A DNA stretch of 35,510 bases from Bacteroidia bacterium (GTDB taxonomy: Bacteria > Bacteroidota > Bacteroidia > Bacteroidales > UBA932), in assembly GCA_030537315.1 (NCBI GenBank), contig JAUNNZ010000023.1:1-35510 (forward strand), read 5' to 3'. The translations under genes were made by a program, and so were the position numbers. The first letter of the stretch is position 1; every line of letters starts with the position of its first letter. This document shows, piece after piece, positions 25,074 through 33,216 of this stretch. Below the pieces are notes generated by a model that did not search any database, was not told the origin of the DNA, and saw only the letters and a list, made by a program, of their open reading frames with translations.

Positions 25074-26750
25074 ATGGAAAAAACGATAATCACAGGATCC
25101 GATTACGTCGCGATGGTCCGCCAGGGCGCTGCCAGGTTGAATGCAAAGCGCAAGGTTATCAATGACCTGAACGTTTTCCCCATCCCTGACGGGGATACGG
25201 GGGATAACATGTATATGACGATCGGTTCCGGCTGCTCGAATGCGAAGGCCGGGGATTTGTCACTGTCGTCAGCCGGCATCTCCAAAGGAATGCTCCTGGG
25301 CGCCAGAGGCAATTCCGGAGTGATTCTGTCCAGGATTTTTGCCGGAATCGCAAAAGGACTGGAAGGAATGGAGACAGCGGATGTCAGCCAATTTGCGGCG
25401 GCGATGCACAGCGGAGTGACTGAGGCGTACAGTGCCGTGTCGAATCCGGTGGAGGGAACGATTCTCACCGTTATCCGCGAATCTGTGGAGAAAGCAGCCG
25501 GCAATGATTTTGAAGAATATTTCAAGACCCTTGTGACTGAGATGAGGGCGTCCCTTGACAGGACGCCGGAACTGCTTGACGTTTTGCGTGAAGCCCGCGT
25601 GGTTGACAGCGGTGGAGCCGGTATGCTCTGCATAGCGGAGGGTATGCTGGATGCGATAGTGTCCGCACGGAAGGGTATAGGGATTGATGTTGCTGAAGGG
25701 CAGCAGATTGAAACAGCCGCGGCTCCGTCCAGGTATGATCTTGATGATTTCGGGCCGGAATCCGTGCTTGAGTTCGGATATTGCACCGAGTTCCTCCTGC
25801 GCCTTCAGACCGCGAAAGTGGGCGATACAGATGCCTTCGATGAGAGTGTTATCCGCGACTGGCTGAATGCCAACGGCGAATCGGTGGTGTGCTTCCGCGA
25901 CGGATCCATCGTAAAGGTCCACGTCCACACGATGGACCCGGGCTCAATTCTGACGAAGGCCCGCGAGTGGGGCGAATTCCTCACGCTGAAGATTGAAAAT
26001 ATGACCTTGCAGCACAGTGAGGTCACGATTCAGGATAACTTCTCATCCGGCGGGGATGAATTCCGCACGGCTCCCAAGCCTTATGGCGTAGTCGCCGTGG
26101 CTTCCGGCAGGGGACTCGTCCAGTCCTTCAAGGATGCGGGGGTCGATGAGGTGATAGAGGGCGGACAGACAATGAACCCAAGCGCCGCGGCCTTCATTGA
26201 CGCTTTCGACAGGGTCCACGCCCAGACGATATTCGTCTTTCCGAACAATTCAAACATCATAATGACTGCGCGCCAGGCTGCCGGTATGTATGCAGAGTCG
26301 CACCGGGATTGCCGCATAGAGGTCTTTGAAACCAGGAATGTGGGAGCCGGTTATGTCGCCGCCGCTTCCCTTGACTTCAGCTGCAGGGATGTGGATGAGC
26401 TGGTTGCGGCGACCAGGGAGCAGATCGGGGGAGTTGTCGCCGGACAGGTGTCCAGGGCGATCCGCGACTCTCAGGTGGATGGGATTGACGTGAAGGAGGG
26501 GGACTGGATAGGAATCAGCGGCGGCAGGATAGTCGCCGCGGCGTCCGACCGTTCCGCGCTTGCGCTGGAACTGGCCGGGAAGATCGGCGCCGGAAACCAC
26601 GACGTCGTGCTGGTATTCTATGGCGCCGGCGTGCAGCCGGCGGAGAGTGCCGCGCTTGCGCGCGACCTCCAGTCGAAGTTCCCGCGTACAGAAGTGATAA
26701 TGACAGACGGCGGACAGCCGGTTTACGAATATATCATCGTATTATGCTAA
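25074..26750 (+). CDS. fakA: FakA-like fatty acid kinase, ATP-binding subunit (DAK2/DhaL domain protein)
   Basis: 558 residues from ATG 25074. The N-terminal DhaL/DAK2 kinase domain (about 1-200) shows NVFPIPDGDTGDNMY with the Mg-ATP-binding Asp39, Asp41 and Asp44, GARGNSGVILSRIFAG and REARVVDSGGAGM, all typical of FakA/YloV. The middle and C-terminal domains (for example VAVASGRGL near 345, FPNNSNIIMTARQAA near 388) match the rest of that family. FakA phosphorylates fatty acids held by FakB, giving acyl-phosphate for membrane lipid synthesis. The FakB-like gene overlaps it by 7 bases, and plsX and an acyl carrier protein follow. Dihydroxyacetone kinase is excluded by length and partner. Confidence 0.87.
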   Translation: MEKTIITGSDYVAMVRQGAARLNAKRKVINDLNVFPIPDGDTGDNMYMTIGSGCSNAKAGDLSLSSAGISKGMLLGARGNSGVILSRIFAGIAKGLEGMETADVSQFAAAMHSGVTEAYSAVSNPVEGTILTVIRESVEKAAGNDFEEYFKTLVTEMRASLDRTPELLDVLREARVVDSGGAGMLCIAEGMLDAIVSARKGIGIDVAEGQQIETAAAPSRYDLDDFGPESVLEFGYCTEFLLRLQTAKVGDTDAFDESVIRDWLNANGESVVCFRDGSIVKVHVHTMDPGSILTKAREWGEFLTLKIENMTLQHSEVTIQDNFSSGGDEFRTAPKPYGVVAVASGRGLVQSFKDAGVDEVIEGGQTMNPSAAAFIDAFDRVHAQTIFVFPNNSNIIMTARQAAGMYAESHRDCRIEVFETRNVGAGYVAAASLDFSCRDVDELVAATREQIGGVVAGQVSRAIRDSQVDGIDVKEGDWIGISGGRIVAAASDRSALALELAGKIGAGNHDVVLVFYGAGVQPAESAALARDLQSKFPRTEVIMTDGGQPVYEYIIVLC

Positions 26751-27613
26751 CCAGATTTACTGACACTGACACTGACATTTGGCCAAATGTCGCTGCCGAA
26801 TACGGCTACAAGCTGATAAGTATGCCGTACAGCGTTGACGGAAAGACGATCTATCCTTTCGTCGACTATGACGTTTACGATTACCACTCGTTCTACGATT
26901 CCCTTCGTGCGGGTGCCCTTCCTACGACCAGCGCTCTGGGAGAAGAAGAATACTACAGGTATTTCGAACCGGAATTCGCTGCCGGCAATGACATTCTCTA
27001 TGCCCATTTCAGTTCCGCGATGACGGTCTCTTTTGACGTCATGGACAAGGTCGTGGCCGATCTTCTGCACAAATATCCGGAACGCAAGTTTTATAGCATA
27101 GACACCAAGGGAATCACAATCCTCAGCTACCTGATAGTACGCGAGCTGGGCGACAGGCTGAACAGCGGGATGACCGCCGAGGAAGCCGTCGAATGGGCGA
27201 AAACCGAGGTTGACCATTATGCGCAGTACTTCTTCGCCGACGACCTGAAGTTCTTCCGCCGCAGCGGAAGGGTGAGCGGCCTTGCGGCGACGATGGGAGG
27301 TCTCATCGGCCTCCGGCCGGTCATCCATATGAGCCGCGAGGGCAAGATGGAGAGCATAGGAACCGTCAAGGGACGCATCCAGGTTATGGAAAAGCTGGTC
27401 TCATATGTTGAGGATATGGGCGATGACATAAAGAATCACCGGTTCATAGTCGGACACACGGATGCACCGGAACTTGCCCAGCAGATGGCCGATATGCTGC
27501 ACGCACGGTTCGGAGATGACCTTCAGATCGAATTCGTATGCACCAACCCAACCGCCGGCGCGCATTGCGGCCCTAACGGAGTGGGCGTGGCTTTCCATTC
27601 AAAACGCAGGTGA
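26744..27613 (+). CDS. fakB: FakB-like fatty-acid-binding DegV family protein
   Basis: 289 residues. DegV fold: TDTDTD at 6-11 is the acidic opening, LPTTSALG (Thr61-Thr62-Ser63) stands for the TSQPS carboxylate-binding site, DLKFFRRSGRVSG...GGLIGLRPVIHM is the LxxLxxGGRI...lLxIKP region, and VGHTDAPELAQQM carries the conserved His. FakB binds a free fatty acid and presents it to FakA. Overlaps fakA by 7 bases and is followed by the GNAT gene after 1 base. The bound fatty acid cannot be predicted. Confidence 0.85.
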   Translation: MLTRFTDTDTDIWPNVAAEYGYKLISMPYSVDGKTIYPFVDYDVYDYHSFYDSLRAGALPTTSALGEEEYYRYFEPEFAAGNDILYAHFSSAMTVSFDVMDKVVADLLHKYPERKFYSIDTKGITILSYLIVRELGDRLNSGMTAEEAVEWAKTEVDHYAQYFFADDLKFFRRSGRVSGLAATMGGLIGLRPVIHMSREGKMESIGTVKGRIQVMEKLVSYVEDMGDDIKNHRFIVGHTDAPELAQQMADMLHARFGDDLQIEFVCTNPTAGAHCGPNGVGVAFHSKRR

Positions 27614-27614
27614 T

Positions 27615-28742
27615 ATGATACAGGTACTTGAACCTAAGACAAAGAGACAGCAGCGGGAGTTCCTGAATTTCCCGACAAGGCTGTACAAGGACAATCCTTG
27701 CTATGTCCCGCCTCTCTGGGTGGATGAGCGCAAGATTTTCCGTGATGACTACATCTATTACGAGACCTGTGATGCGGTGTATTATAACGCATACAAGGAT
27801 GGAGTGATGGTCGGGCGCATTTCGGGCATCCTCCAGAAGGTCTCCAACGAAAAGACGGGCGAAAACAGGGTGAGGTTCACCAGATTCGACTGCATAGAGG
27901 ACTTCGAGGTCGCAAAGGCCCTGTTCGGTGCGGTCGAGGCCTGGGCGCTGTCCAAGGGAATGGACAGCGTGTGCGGCCCTCTCGGTTTCTCCGACCTTGA
28001 GCGCGAGGGCCTCCTCATAGATGGCTTTGACCAGATGAGCACTTTCGAGGAACAGTACAATGCTCCATATTATCAGGACTTCATCGAACGTCTTGGCTAT
28101 GCCAAGGAGGTCGACTGGCTGGAATTCAGAATATATGCACCGGATCCCGAGTCCGATGCAGATATGCACAAGATGTCCGATTTCATCCTGAAGCGCTACA
28201 AACTTCATTTCGGGCCCGCAACAAGCGGAAAGGATTTCCTGAAGAAATATATGGACGGCTTCTTCGAGATTCTTGACAAGTCCTACGAGCATATCTACGG
28301 GACAGTCCCGTTCACCGAGAGCATGAAGAAACTTCTGGTGGCCAATTTCAACCTCATAATCGACGAGAAGCACGCCTGCGTGATTCTTGATGAAAATGAC
28401 AATGTCGTCCTGATAGGTGTGTGCTTCCCGAGCATCGCGAAGGCGATGCAGCTGGATGGCGGCCACCTCTCACCAAGAAGTATCTTCAAATTCCTCCACG
28501 ACCGCAAGAATCCTGAAGTGATCGACCTCGGGCTCATCGGTGTGGATCCCGCCTGGCTCAACCGCGGCGTAAGCGTCTGCGTTGCCGCGGCCCTTTCGGA
28601 TATGCTGAAGAATCCTTGCACCAAGTACGCTGAGACGAACCTGAACCTCGAGGACAACCACGCCATACAGAACCTGTGGAAACGTTTCAATGCCGTGCAG
28701 AACAAACGGCGCCGTTCTTATTTGAAGAGATTGGATGGTTAA
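27615..28742 (+). CDS. GNAT-fold acyltransferase of unknown substrate
   Basis: 375 residues from ATG 27615, one base after the fakB stop; the longer frame from 27462 lies inside fakB. The opening FPTRLYKDNPCYVPPLWVDER, DGVMVGRISGILQ, FDCIEDFEVAKALFGAVEAWALSKGMDSVCGPLGFSDLEREG and the second half (LIGVDPAWLNRGVSVCVAAALSDM) show the two-lobed GNAT arrangement of a large, poorly annotated family whose members begin with a VPPL motif. GNAT proteins of this size include bacterial lipid N-acyltransferases such as ceramide synthase, but no substrate residue can be assigned here. It overlaps plsX by 8 bases, so it belongs to the acyl-supply operon. Confidence 0.65.
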   Translation: MIQVLEPKTKRQQREFLNFPTRLYKDNPCYVPPLWVDERKIFRDDYIYYETCDAVYYNAYKDGVMVGRISGILQKVSNEKTGENRVRFTRFDCIEDFEVAKALFGAVEAWALSKGMDSVCGPLGFSDLEREGLLIDGFDQMSTFEEQYNAPYYQDFIERLGYAKEVDWLEFRIYAPDPESDADMHKMSDFILKRYKLHFGPATSGKDFLKKYMDGFFEILDKSYEHIYGTVPFTESMKKLLVANFNLIIDEKHACVILDENDNVVLIGVCFPSIAKAMQLDGGHLSPRSIFKFLHDRKNPEVIDLGLIGVDPAWLNRGVSVCVAAALSDMLKNPCTKYAETNLNLEDNHAIQNLWKRFNAVQNKRRRSYLKRLDG

Positions 28743-29754
28743 GATAATAGTTGACTGCTTCGGGGGTGACCATAGCCCCGAAGCGAACATAGAAGGGGCG
28801 CTGATGGCGCTCGGAAACAACGGCGGGCTGAGCCTGATCCTCACCGGTGACGAGCGGATAATCAATGAAAAGCTCGCCGGCAGGGAGTATGACAGGTCCA
28901 GGCTGCAGGTCGTCCATGCCCCTCAGGTCATCGGCTGCGATGAAAAGCCGACAGACGCGGTCCGCATGAAGCGTGACAGTTCGATGATGAAGGCCATGAT
29001 GATGCTCCGCGACGATGACGATGTCGCCGGCATGGTGAGCGTAGGCTCCACCGGCGCGCTCGTGACCGGCGCGCTCGTGCGTCTCGGACGGCTCCGCGGC
29101 GTCATACGCCCGGCATTCTGCCCGCTTCTCCCGACGATGGACGGCGGGATAGTCGGCATCTGCGACTCCGGCGCGAACGTCAACGTGGACGCCGCCATGC
29201 TCCGTCAGTTCGCCATTATGGCGTCGCTGTACGTTGAGAATGTGTACAGCGTGGAGCATCCGCGCACCGCTCTGCTCAACGTAGGCAAGGAGGAGGAGAA
29301 GGGCGATGACATACGCAGGGAGGCATACAGGCTTCTCAGCGAGACGGAAGGGCTGACTTTCGTCGGCAATATGGAAAGCCGCGACCTGCTGTCCGGCTCA
29401 TACGACGTTGTCGTCTGCGACGGCTTCAGCGGCAACGTGCTGACCAAGGCGACGGAGGGTACTGCGCTTGAACTGCTGAAGAAACTCAAGAAGGACATCA
29501 ATTCCAGGCTCCTGTACAAGCTGGGCGCGGCGCTTATGCTTAAGATGTTCAAGGAGGAGAAGGAATTCATGAACTACCAGAATTATGGCGGGTCGGTGCT
29601 TCTCGGAACCTCCAAGGTCGTCGTGAAAGGTCACGGCAGCAGCAAGGCGAAGGCCATTGAAAAATGCATAGAACAGGCATATAGGATGGAAATCAGCGGG
29701 CTCGGCCCGAAAATCGAGGCGCAGCTCGGGAAATATGAACATTACGAAGAATAG
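28735..29754 (+). CDS. plsX: Phosphate acyltransferase PlsX
   Basis: 339 residues. Converts acyl-ACP to acyl-phosphate for PlsY, the first acylation in phospholipid synthesis. Motifs: IVDCFGGDHSPEANIEGA at the start (the usual DAMGGD has Cys-Phe here), VSVGSTGALVTGAL near 100, CDSGANVNVDA near 143, NVGKEEEKGDDIRREAYRLL near 183, FVGNMESRDL and VVCDGFSGNVLTKATEGTA. Normal length. Overlaps the GNAT gene by 8 bases; the acyl carrier protein gene starts 2 bases after its stop. With FakAB upstream, the operon can make acyl-phosphate from both free fatty acid and acyl-ACP. Confidence 0.93.
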   Translation: MVKIIVDCFGGDHSPEANIEGALMALGNNGGLSLILTGDERIINEKLAGREYDRSRLQVVHAPQVIGCDEKPTDAVRMKRDSSMMKAMMMLRDDDDVAGMVSVGSTGALVTGALVRLGRLRGVIRPAFCPLLPTMDGGIVGICDSGANVNVDAAMLRQFAIMASLYVENVYSVEHPRTALLNVGKEEEKGDDIRREAYRLLSETEGLTFVGNMESRDLLSGSYDVVVCDGFSGNVLTKATEGTALELLKKLKKDINSRLLYKLGAALMLKMFKEEKEFMNYQNYGGSVLLGTSKVVVKGHGSSKAKAIEKCIEQAYRMEISGLGPKIEAQLGKYEHYEE

Positions 29755-29756
29755 AT

Positions 29757-29987
29757 ATGTTTGAAGAAGTACAGAAAATACTGGCGAAGCAGCTCCGCAT
29801 TGCGGACCCTTCGACAATAACGATGGATTCGAAGATACAGAAGGAACTCGGTGCCGACTCTCTGGATATCCTCCAGCTTCTTATGAAGATAGAAGACCAG
29901 TACGGTCTGGTAATCCCTGACGAAGAACTGGCGCAGTTCGTGACCGTGGGCGACGTTGTCAGATTCCTTGACGGACTGAAGAAATGA
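29757..29987 (+). CDS. Acyl carrier protein
   Basis: 76 residues, the usual length. Phosphopantetheine is carried on Ser35 in the motif LGADSLDILQLLMKIEDQYGL; helices I-IV are acidic as usual. It carries acyl chains as thioesters between enzymes. Located directly after plsX. Bacteroidota often encode several ACPs; this one is not next to fabF, where the house-keeping acpP usually lies, so it may be dedicated to the acyltransferases of this operon. Stop overlaps the next start by 4 bases. Confidence 0.9.
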   Translation: MFEEVQKILAKQLRIADPSTITMDSKIQKELGADSLDILQLLMKIEDQYGLVIPDEELAQFVTVGDVVRFLDGLKK

Positions 29988-30661
29988 GAAGGAAGTTCCT
30001 TGCTTTCCTGCTGCTGGCGCTGGCGCCATTTGCGCTCCACGCCGCACAGCCGTTTTTCTGCAACTCGCAGGGGCGGACGCTGAGTTATGCCAGACGCGGC
30101 CCGGATGGCGGAAAGGTGAAATGGAAGTACACCGTGACAATAGACAGGGTGGTGAAGGATGCTTCCGGAAGCACTGTCGATTACACTTACGACTTCCGCA
30201 AGCCCGGCGGCGCGCAGATGTACGGTGGGCCGATAGAGCTGCGGGCGCAGCTTGCGGAAAACGGCGACGTGGCGCTTGACCTGGCGGCCACGATGCTGTC
30301 CGTCTTCAGGAATATGTTCCCGCGTTCGTCGTTCAGCTCCGAAGGCGGCCGCACTGTGCTCCCGGCCGGTATGAAGCCCGGAGATGTCCTGCCGGATGCT
30401 TCTGCGGAAGTCAAGGTGGGGGCGCTCAAGTACGACGTCGTCGTGACTGAGCGCAAGGTTCTCCGTGAGGAGAGGATCAAGACCCCGGCAGGGGAGTTCG
30501 ACTGTCTTGTGGTGTCCGAGCACAAGGTGGAGGGCGGTCTGCGCTCGCGCAACGTCAGGACGCTGACCTGGTATGCGCGCGGAGTGGGGGAGGTGCGCCA
30601 CGATACGATGGATAAAAACGGAAAACTTCAGACCTCCGAGGTGCTGGAATCGATAGAATAG
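29984..30661 (+). CDS. Secreted TapB-like (DUF3108-related) protein
   Basis: 225 residues. Signal peptide MRRKFLAFLLLALAPFALHA, so exported to the periplasm or outer membrane face. The mature part is an all-beta lipocalin/LolA-like pattern: KVKWKYTVTIDRVVKDASGS, VDYTYDF, a central hydrophobic stretch ALDLAATMLSVF, LPAGMKPGDVLPDA and the ending ERIKTPAGEFDCLVVSEHKV...RTLTWYARGVGEVRHDT, which matches the TapB/DUF3108 pattern of proteins of unknown role. Coupled by 4 bases to the ACP gene. Function is not known; a lipid-related role is suggested only by the neighbours. Confidence 0.65.
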   Translation: MRRKFLAFLLLALAPFALHAAQPFFCNSQGRTLSYARRGPDGGKVKWKYTVTIDRVVKDASGSTVDYTYDFRKPGGAQMYGGPIELRAQLAENGDVALDLAATMLSVFRNMFPRSSFSSEGGRTVLPAGMKPGDVLPDASAEVKVGALKYDVVVTERKVLREERIKTPAGEFDCLVVSEHKVEGGLRSRNVRTLTWYARGVGEVRHDTMDKNGKLQTSEVLESIE

Positions 30662-30663
30662 AT

Positions 30664-30671
30664 TATATTTG
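30664..30671 (+). promoter_or_regulatory. -7 promoter box before the second aminotransferase
   Basis: TATATTTG fits TAnnTTTG exactly and lies 20 bases before the ATG at 30692, just after the stop of the TapB-like gene. No TTTG is seen at the -33 distance. Confidence 0.5.
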
Positions 30672-30691
30672 CAGAATAGTTGGTTAAAAAC

Positions 30692-31888
30692 ATGGAAATC
30701 AGTCAAAGAGCCCAGAATATGCCGAGCTCGCCTATACGCAAGCTCGCTCCGTATGCCGAAGCCGCAAAGCGCAACGGCGTGCACGTGTATCATCTCAATA
30801 TCGGTCAGCCGGATATCAAGACCCCTGAATGCGGTCTCGAGGCACTCCGCGGCGTAGACCGCACCATACTTGAGTACTCTCCTTCCGACGGCTATCTCAG
30901 CCTTCGCACGAAGATGGTCAAGTATTATGCGGAATACGGCATATTCCTCAGCCCTTCAGATATTATAATCACTACCGGAGGCTCGGAGGCCGTGCTGTTC
31001 GCGTTCCTTGCGTGTCTGAGTCCGGGTGACGAGATCATCGTGACCGACCCGTTCTATGCGAACTACATGGCGTTCGCGATTTCCGTCGGCGCCGTGGTCA
31101 AGAGCGTCAAGACGACGATAGAGAACGGGTTCCGCCTTCCTTCCATCGAGGCTTTCGAGGAGCAGATCACGGAACGTACCAAGGCGATCCTCATCTGCAA
31201 CCCGAACAATCCTACCGGCTACCTCTACACCAGGGAGGAGATGTACCGGCTCCGCGACATTGTCAAGAAGCACAACCTCTTCCTTTTCAGCGATGAGGTT
31301 TACCGTGAATTCATCTACACCGGAATGCCGTACATTTCAGCGTTCCACCTTGAGGGAATCGAAGATAATGTCGTGCTTTTCGATTCAGTGTCAAAGCGTT
31401 ACAGCGAATGCGGAATACGTATAGGCTGTCTCTGCACGAAGAACAAGATGGTTCACGACGCTGTGATGAAGTTCTGTCAGGCGCGCCTGAGCCCGCCTCT
31501 TATCGGCCAGATTGTGGCCGAGGCTTCCATAGATGTCCAGAAGTCTTACCTGCAGGGCGTGTACGAAGAATATCTTGACCGCCGCAATTTCCTCATCGAC
31601 GGACTTAACAAGATTCCGGGAGTGTATTCCCCGATTCCGATGGGCGCGTTCTATACCGTGGCGAAACTGCCGGTTGACGATGCCGAGAAGTTCTGCATCT
31701 GGTGTCTCCGCGACTTCCAGTACGAAGGGGCTACCGTAATGATGGCTCCGGCGAGCGGATTCTATACTGAACCCGGTGAGGGCAAGCAGGAGGTCCGTAT
31801 TGCGTATGTGCTTAACAAAGAGGACCTTGGCAAGGCTCTTAAATGCCTGGCCGAGGCGTTGAAACAATATAATTCACTGAACAAGTAA
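30692..31888 (+). CDS. PLP-dependent class I/II aminotransferase, paralogue of 19569-20780
   Basis: 398 residues from ATG 30692; the TTG codon at 30680 would add four residues. Same motifs as the paralogue: LNIGQPDIKTPE, TTGGSEAVLFAF, NPNNPTGYLYT, FSDEVYREF, DSVSKRYSECGIRIG (PLP Lys) and EVRIAYVLN (Arg). The two proteins align along their whole length without large gaps, and roughly half the residues are identical by eye. Substrate unknown; aspartate or aromatic aminotransferase activity is typical. Here it stands alone after its own promoter box, followed 2 bases later by the outer membrane protein gene if its GTG start is used. Confidence 0.88.
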   Translation: MEISQRAQNMPSSPIRKLAPYAEAAKRNGVHVYHLNIGQPDIKTPECGLEALRGVDRTILEYSPSDGYLSLRTKMVKYYAEYGIFLSPSDIIITTGGSEAVLFAFLACLSPGDEIIVTDPFYANYMAFAISVGAVVKSVKTTIENGFRLPSIEAFEEQITERTKAILICNPNNPTGYLYTREEMYRLRDIVKKHNLFLFSDEVYREFIYTGMPYISAFHLEGIEDNVVLFDSVSKRYSECGIRIGCLCTKNKMVHDAVMKFCQARLSPPLIGQIVAEASIDVQKSYLQGVYEEYLDRRNFLIDGLNKIPGVYSPIPMGAFYTVAKLPVDDAEKFCIWCLRDFQYEGATVMMAPASGFYTEPGEGKQEVRIAYVLNKEDLGKALKCLAEALKQYNSLNK

Positions 31889-31890
31889 GG

Positions 31891-33096
31891 GTGGGACTCC
31901 TGCGCAGAAATATGATCCGTGCCGTGGCGCTTCCCGCGCTTCTGGCTTGCTGCGCACCAGCCTTCGCCCAGGAACCGGATACCGACAGGATACTGGATGA
32001 CCTCGAGTACGAAGGCTACATGAACCTCCGTGCCCTGAATGATTCGTCGGAACTCATCCTGACGTTGGAAAACGATACTTACAAGATTGAGTCCGAGGGA
32101 TTTGCCCACGCCATTGAAGTGATTGAACGCCAGGGTTTCCCGCAGGACAAGCCGACCAAGATAATCGCAACGTCCCGCGGCGTGCCGCAGGTGACGATGA
32201 CGTACAGTCCGGAACTGGATTCATGGAAGACGACGAGCCGTGTGAAGGACTGGAAGAAGGTCAGCGGGATCAAGCCGCTCAACAGTTCCTTCGGCAAGGT
32301 CGACATCGTGGTCTATCCGCAGGTCTCCCTGATGAACCTCATCATCACCCAGGTTTACCAGTCGCTCTGGCAGATCAGCCCCGCACTCGAAGTGACGCTG
32401 TGGCCCGGCGCGAAGTTTTCATACCAGATCAAGATTCCGATCTTCAATGACGGATATGGAGCGTATGAGAGCCGCATCCATCCTGGCCTCATCACACTCA
32501 CCCAGACTTTCAGGGATCCGTGGAACCTGAATGTCAGCGGCAGACTGGCGCTCGGCGTTTTCAGCAACTCGCGTTACGGCGCAGTCCTGGATTTGAAATA
32601 CATCTTTCCCAATGAAAGGTTCTGGCTGGACGGCCAGGTCTCCATGCTCAATCCGTACTATTTTGAAGGATTCACTTTCCATTATGACTTCGACCCCGAC
32701 TTCTACTGGGCTGTGGCGGGCAATTTCTATTGGCCTTATGCTAAGACGCAATTCACTCTCAAGGCACAGAAATTCCTTTACGGAGATGTAGGATACAAGT
32801 TCGAGATGATACGTCATTTCCGGCACTGTTCCGTAGGCTTTTATGCCGAAAAAACCAAATACGGCCACACAAACGGTGGATTCCGCTTCCAGATCGCCCT
32901 GCCTCCATACCGTTTCAAGAGAACGGGCAGGCTGCCGCGAATCACGACATCGGGCCAGATGGGTCTCGTCTACAACGCGAACAACGAGCAATATTACTAT
33001 CGCGAGAGCAAAACTGAAGCGTCCGACAACATCATGCAGTCAAACAGCTTCAACCCATTCTACATCGACTCGGAAATCAAGGCGCTTTCCCGCTAA
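31891..33096 (+). CDS. Outer membrane beta-barrel protein, probably YjbH-like
   Basis: 401 residues if GTG 31891 starts the gene; ATG 31912 gives 394. Both yield a signal peptide ending CCAPAFAQ; the GTG start gives a more usual basic n-region. The C-terminal two thirds alternate aromatic and polar residues as barrel strands, and the stretch FLYGDVGYKFEMIRHF...VGFYAEKT...NGGFRFQIALPP resembles the closing part of YjbH proteins (DUF940), which take part in exopolysaccharide export. No terminator was seen after it. Family assignment is tentative. Confidence 0.55.
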   Translation: MGLLRRNMIRAVALPALLACCAPAFAQEPDTDRILDDLEYEGYMNLRALNDSSELILTLENDTYKIESEGFAHAIEVIERQGFPQDKPTKIIATSRGVPQVTMTYSPELDSWKTTSRVKDWKKVSGIKPLNSSFGKVDIVVYPQVSLMNLIITQVYQSLWQISPALEVTLWPGAKFSYQIKIPIFNDGYGAYESRIHPGLITLTQTFRDPWNLNVSGRLALGVFSNSRYGAVLDLKYIFPNERFWLDGQVSMLNPYYFEGFTFHYDFDPDFYWAVAGNFYWPYAKTQFTLKAQKFLYGDVGYKFEMIRHFRHCSVGFYAEKTKYGHTNGGFRFQIALPPYRFKRTGRLPRITTSGQMGLVYNANNEQYYYRESKTEASDNIMQSNSFNPFYIDSEIKALSR

Positions 33097-33111
33097 AATT
33101 CCCGTAAATCC

Positions 33112-33142
33112 TTGCACAATTCAAATAAAGTTACTACTTTTG
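33112..33142 (+). promoter_or_regulatory. Promoter of the DUF3869-ompA unit
   Basis: CTTG (33111-33114), a 20-base spacer and TACTTTTG (33135-33142) match the -33/-7 pattern closely (-7 box exact). The ATG follows 74 bases later, leaving a leader of about 70 bases that contains an A-rich stretch before the start. Confidence 0.7.
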
Positions 33143-33216
33143 TGCGCTCGTCATATGCACTATGGCTGGCGCGCAACCAGAAAGTTTAATTAATGTTATC
33201 ATAATCCAAAAAAGAA

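Noticed and set aside
24908-25093. Small minus-strand ORF across the tRNA
   Set aside because: It is formed by the tRNA gene and its promoter; no protein-like feature.
27462-27614. Extended start of the GNAT gene
   Set aside because: It lies in the fakB coding sequence in another frame; ATG 27615 follows the fakB stop by one base.
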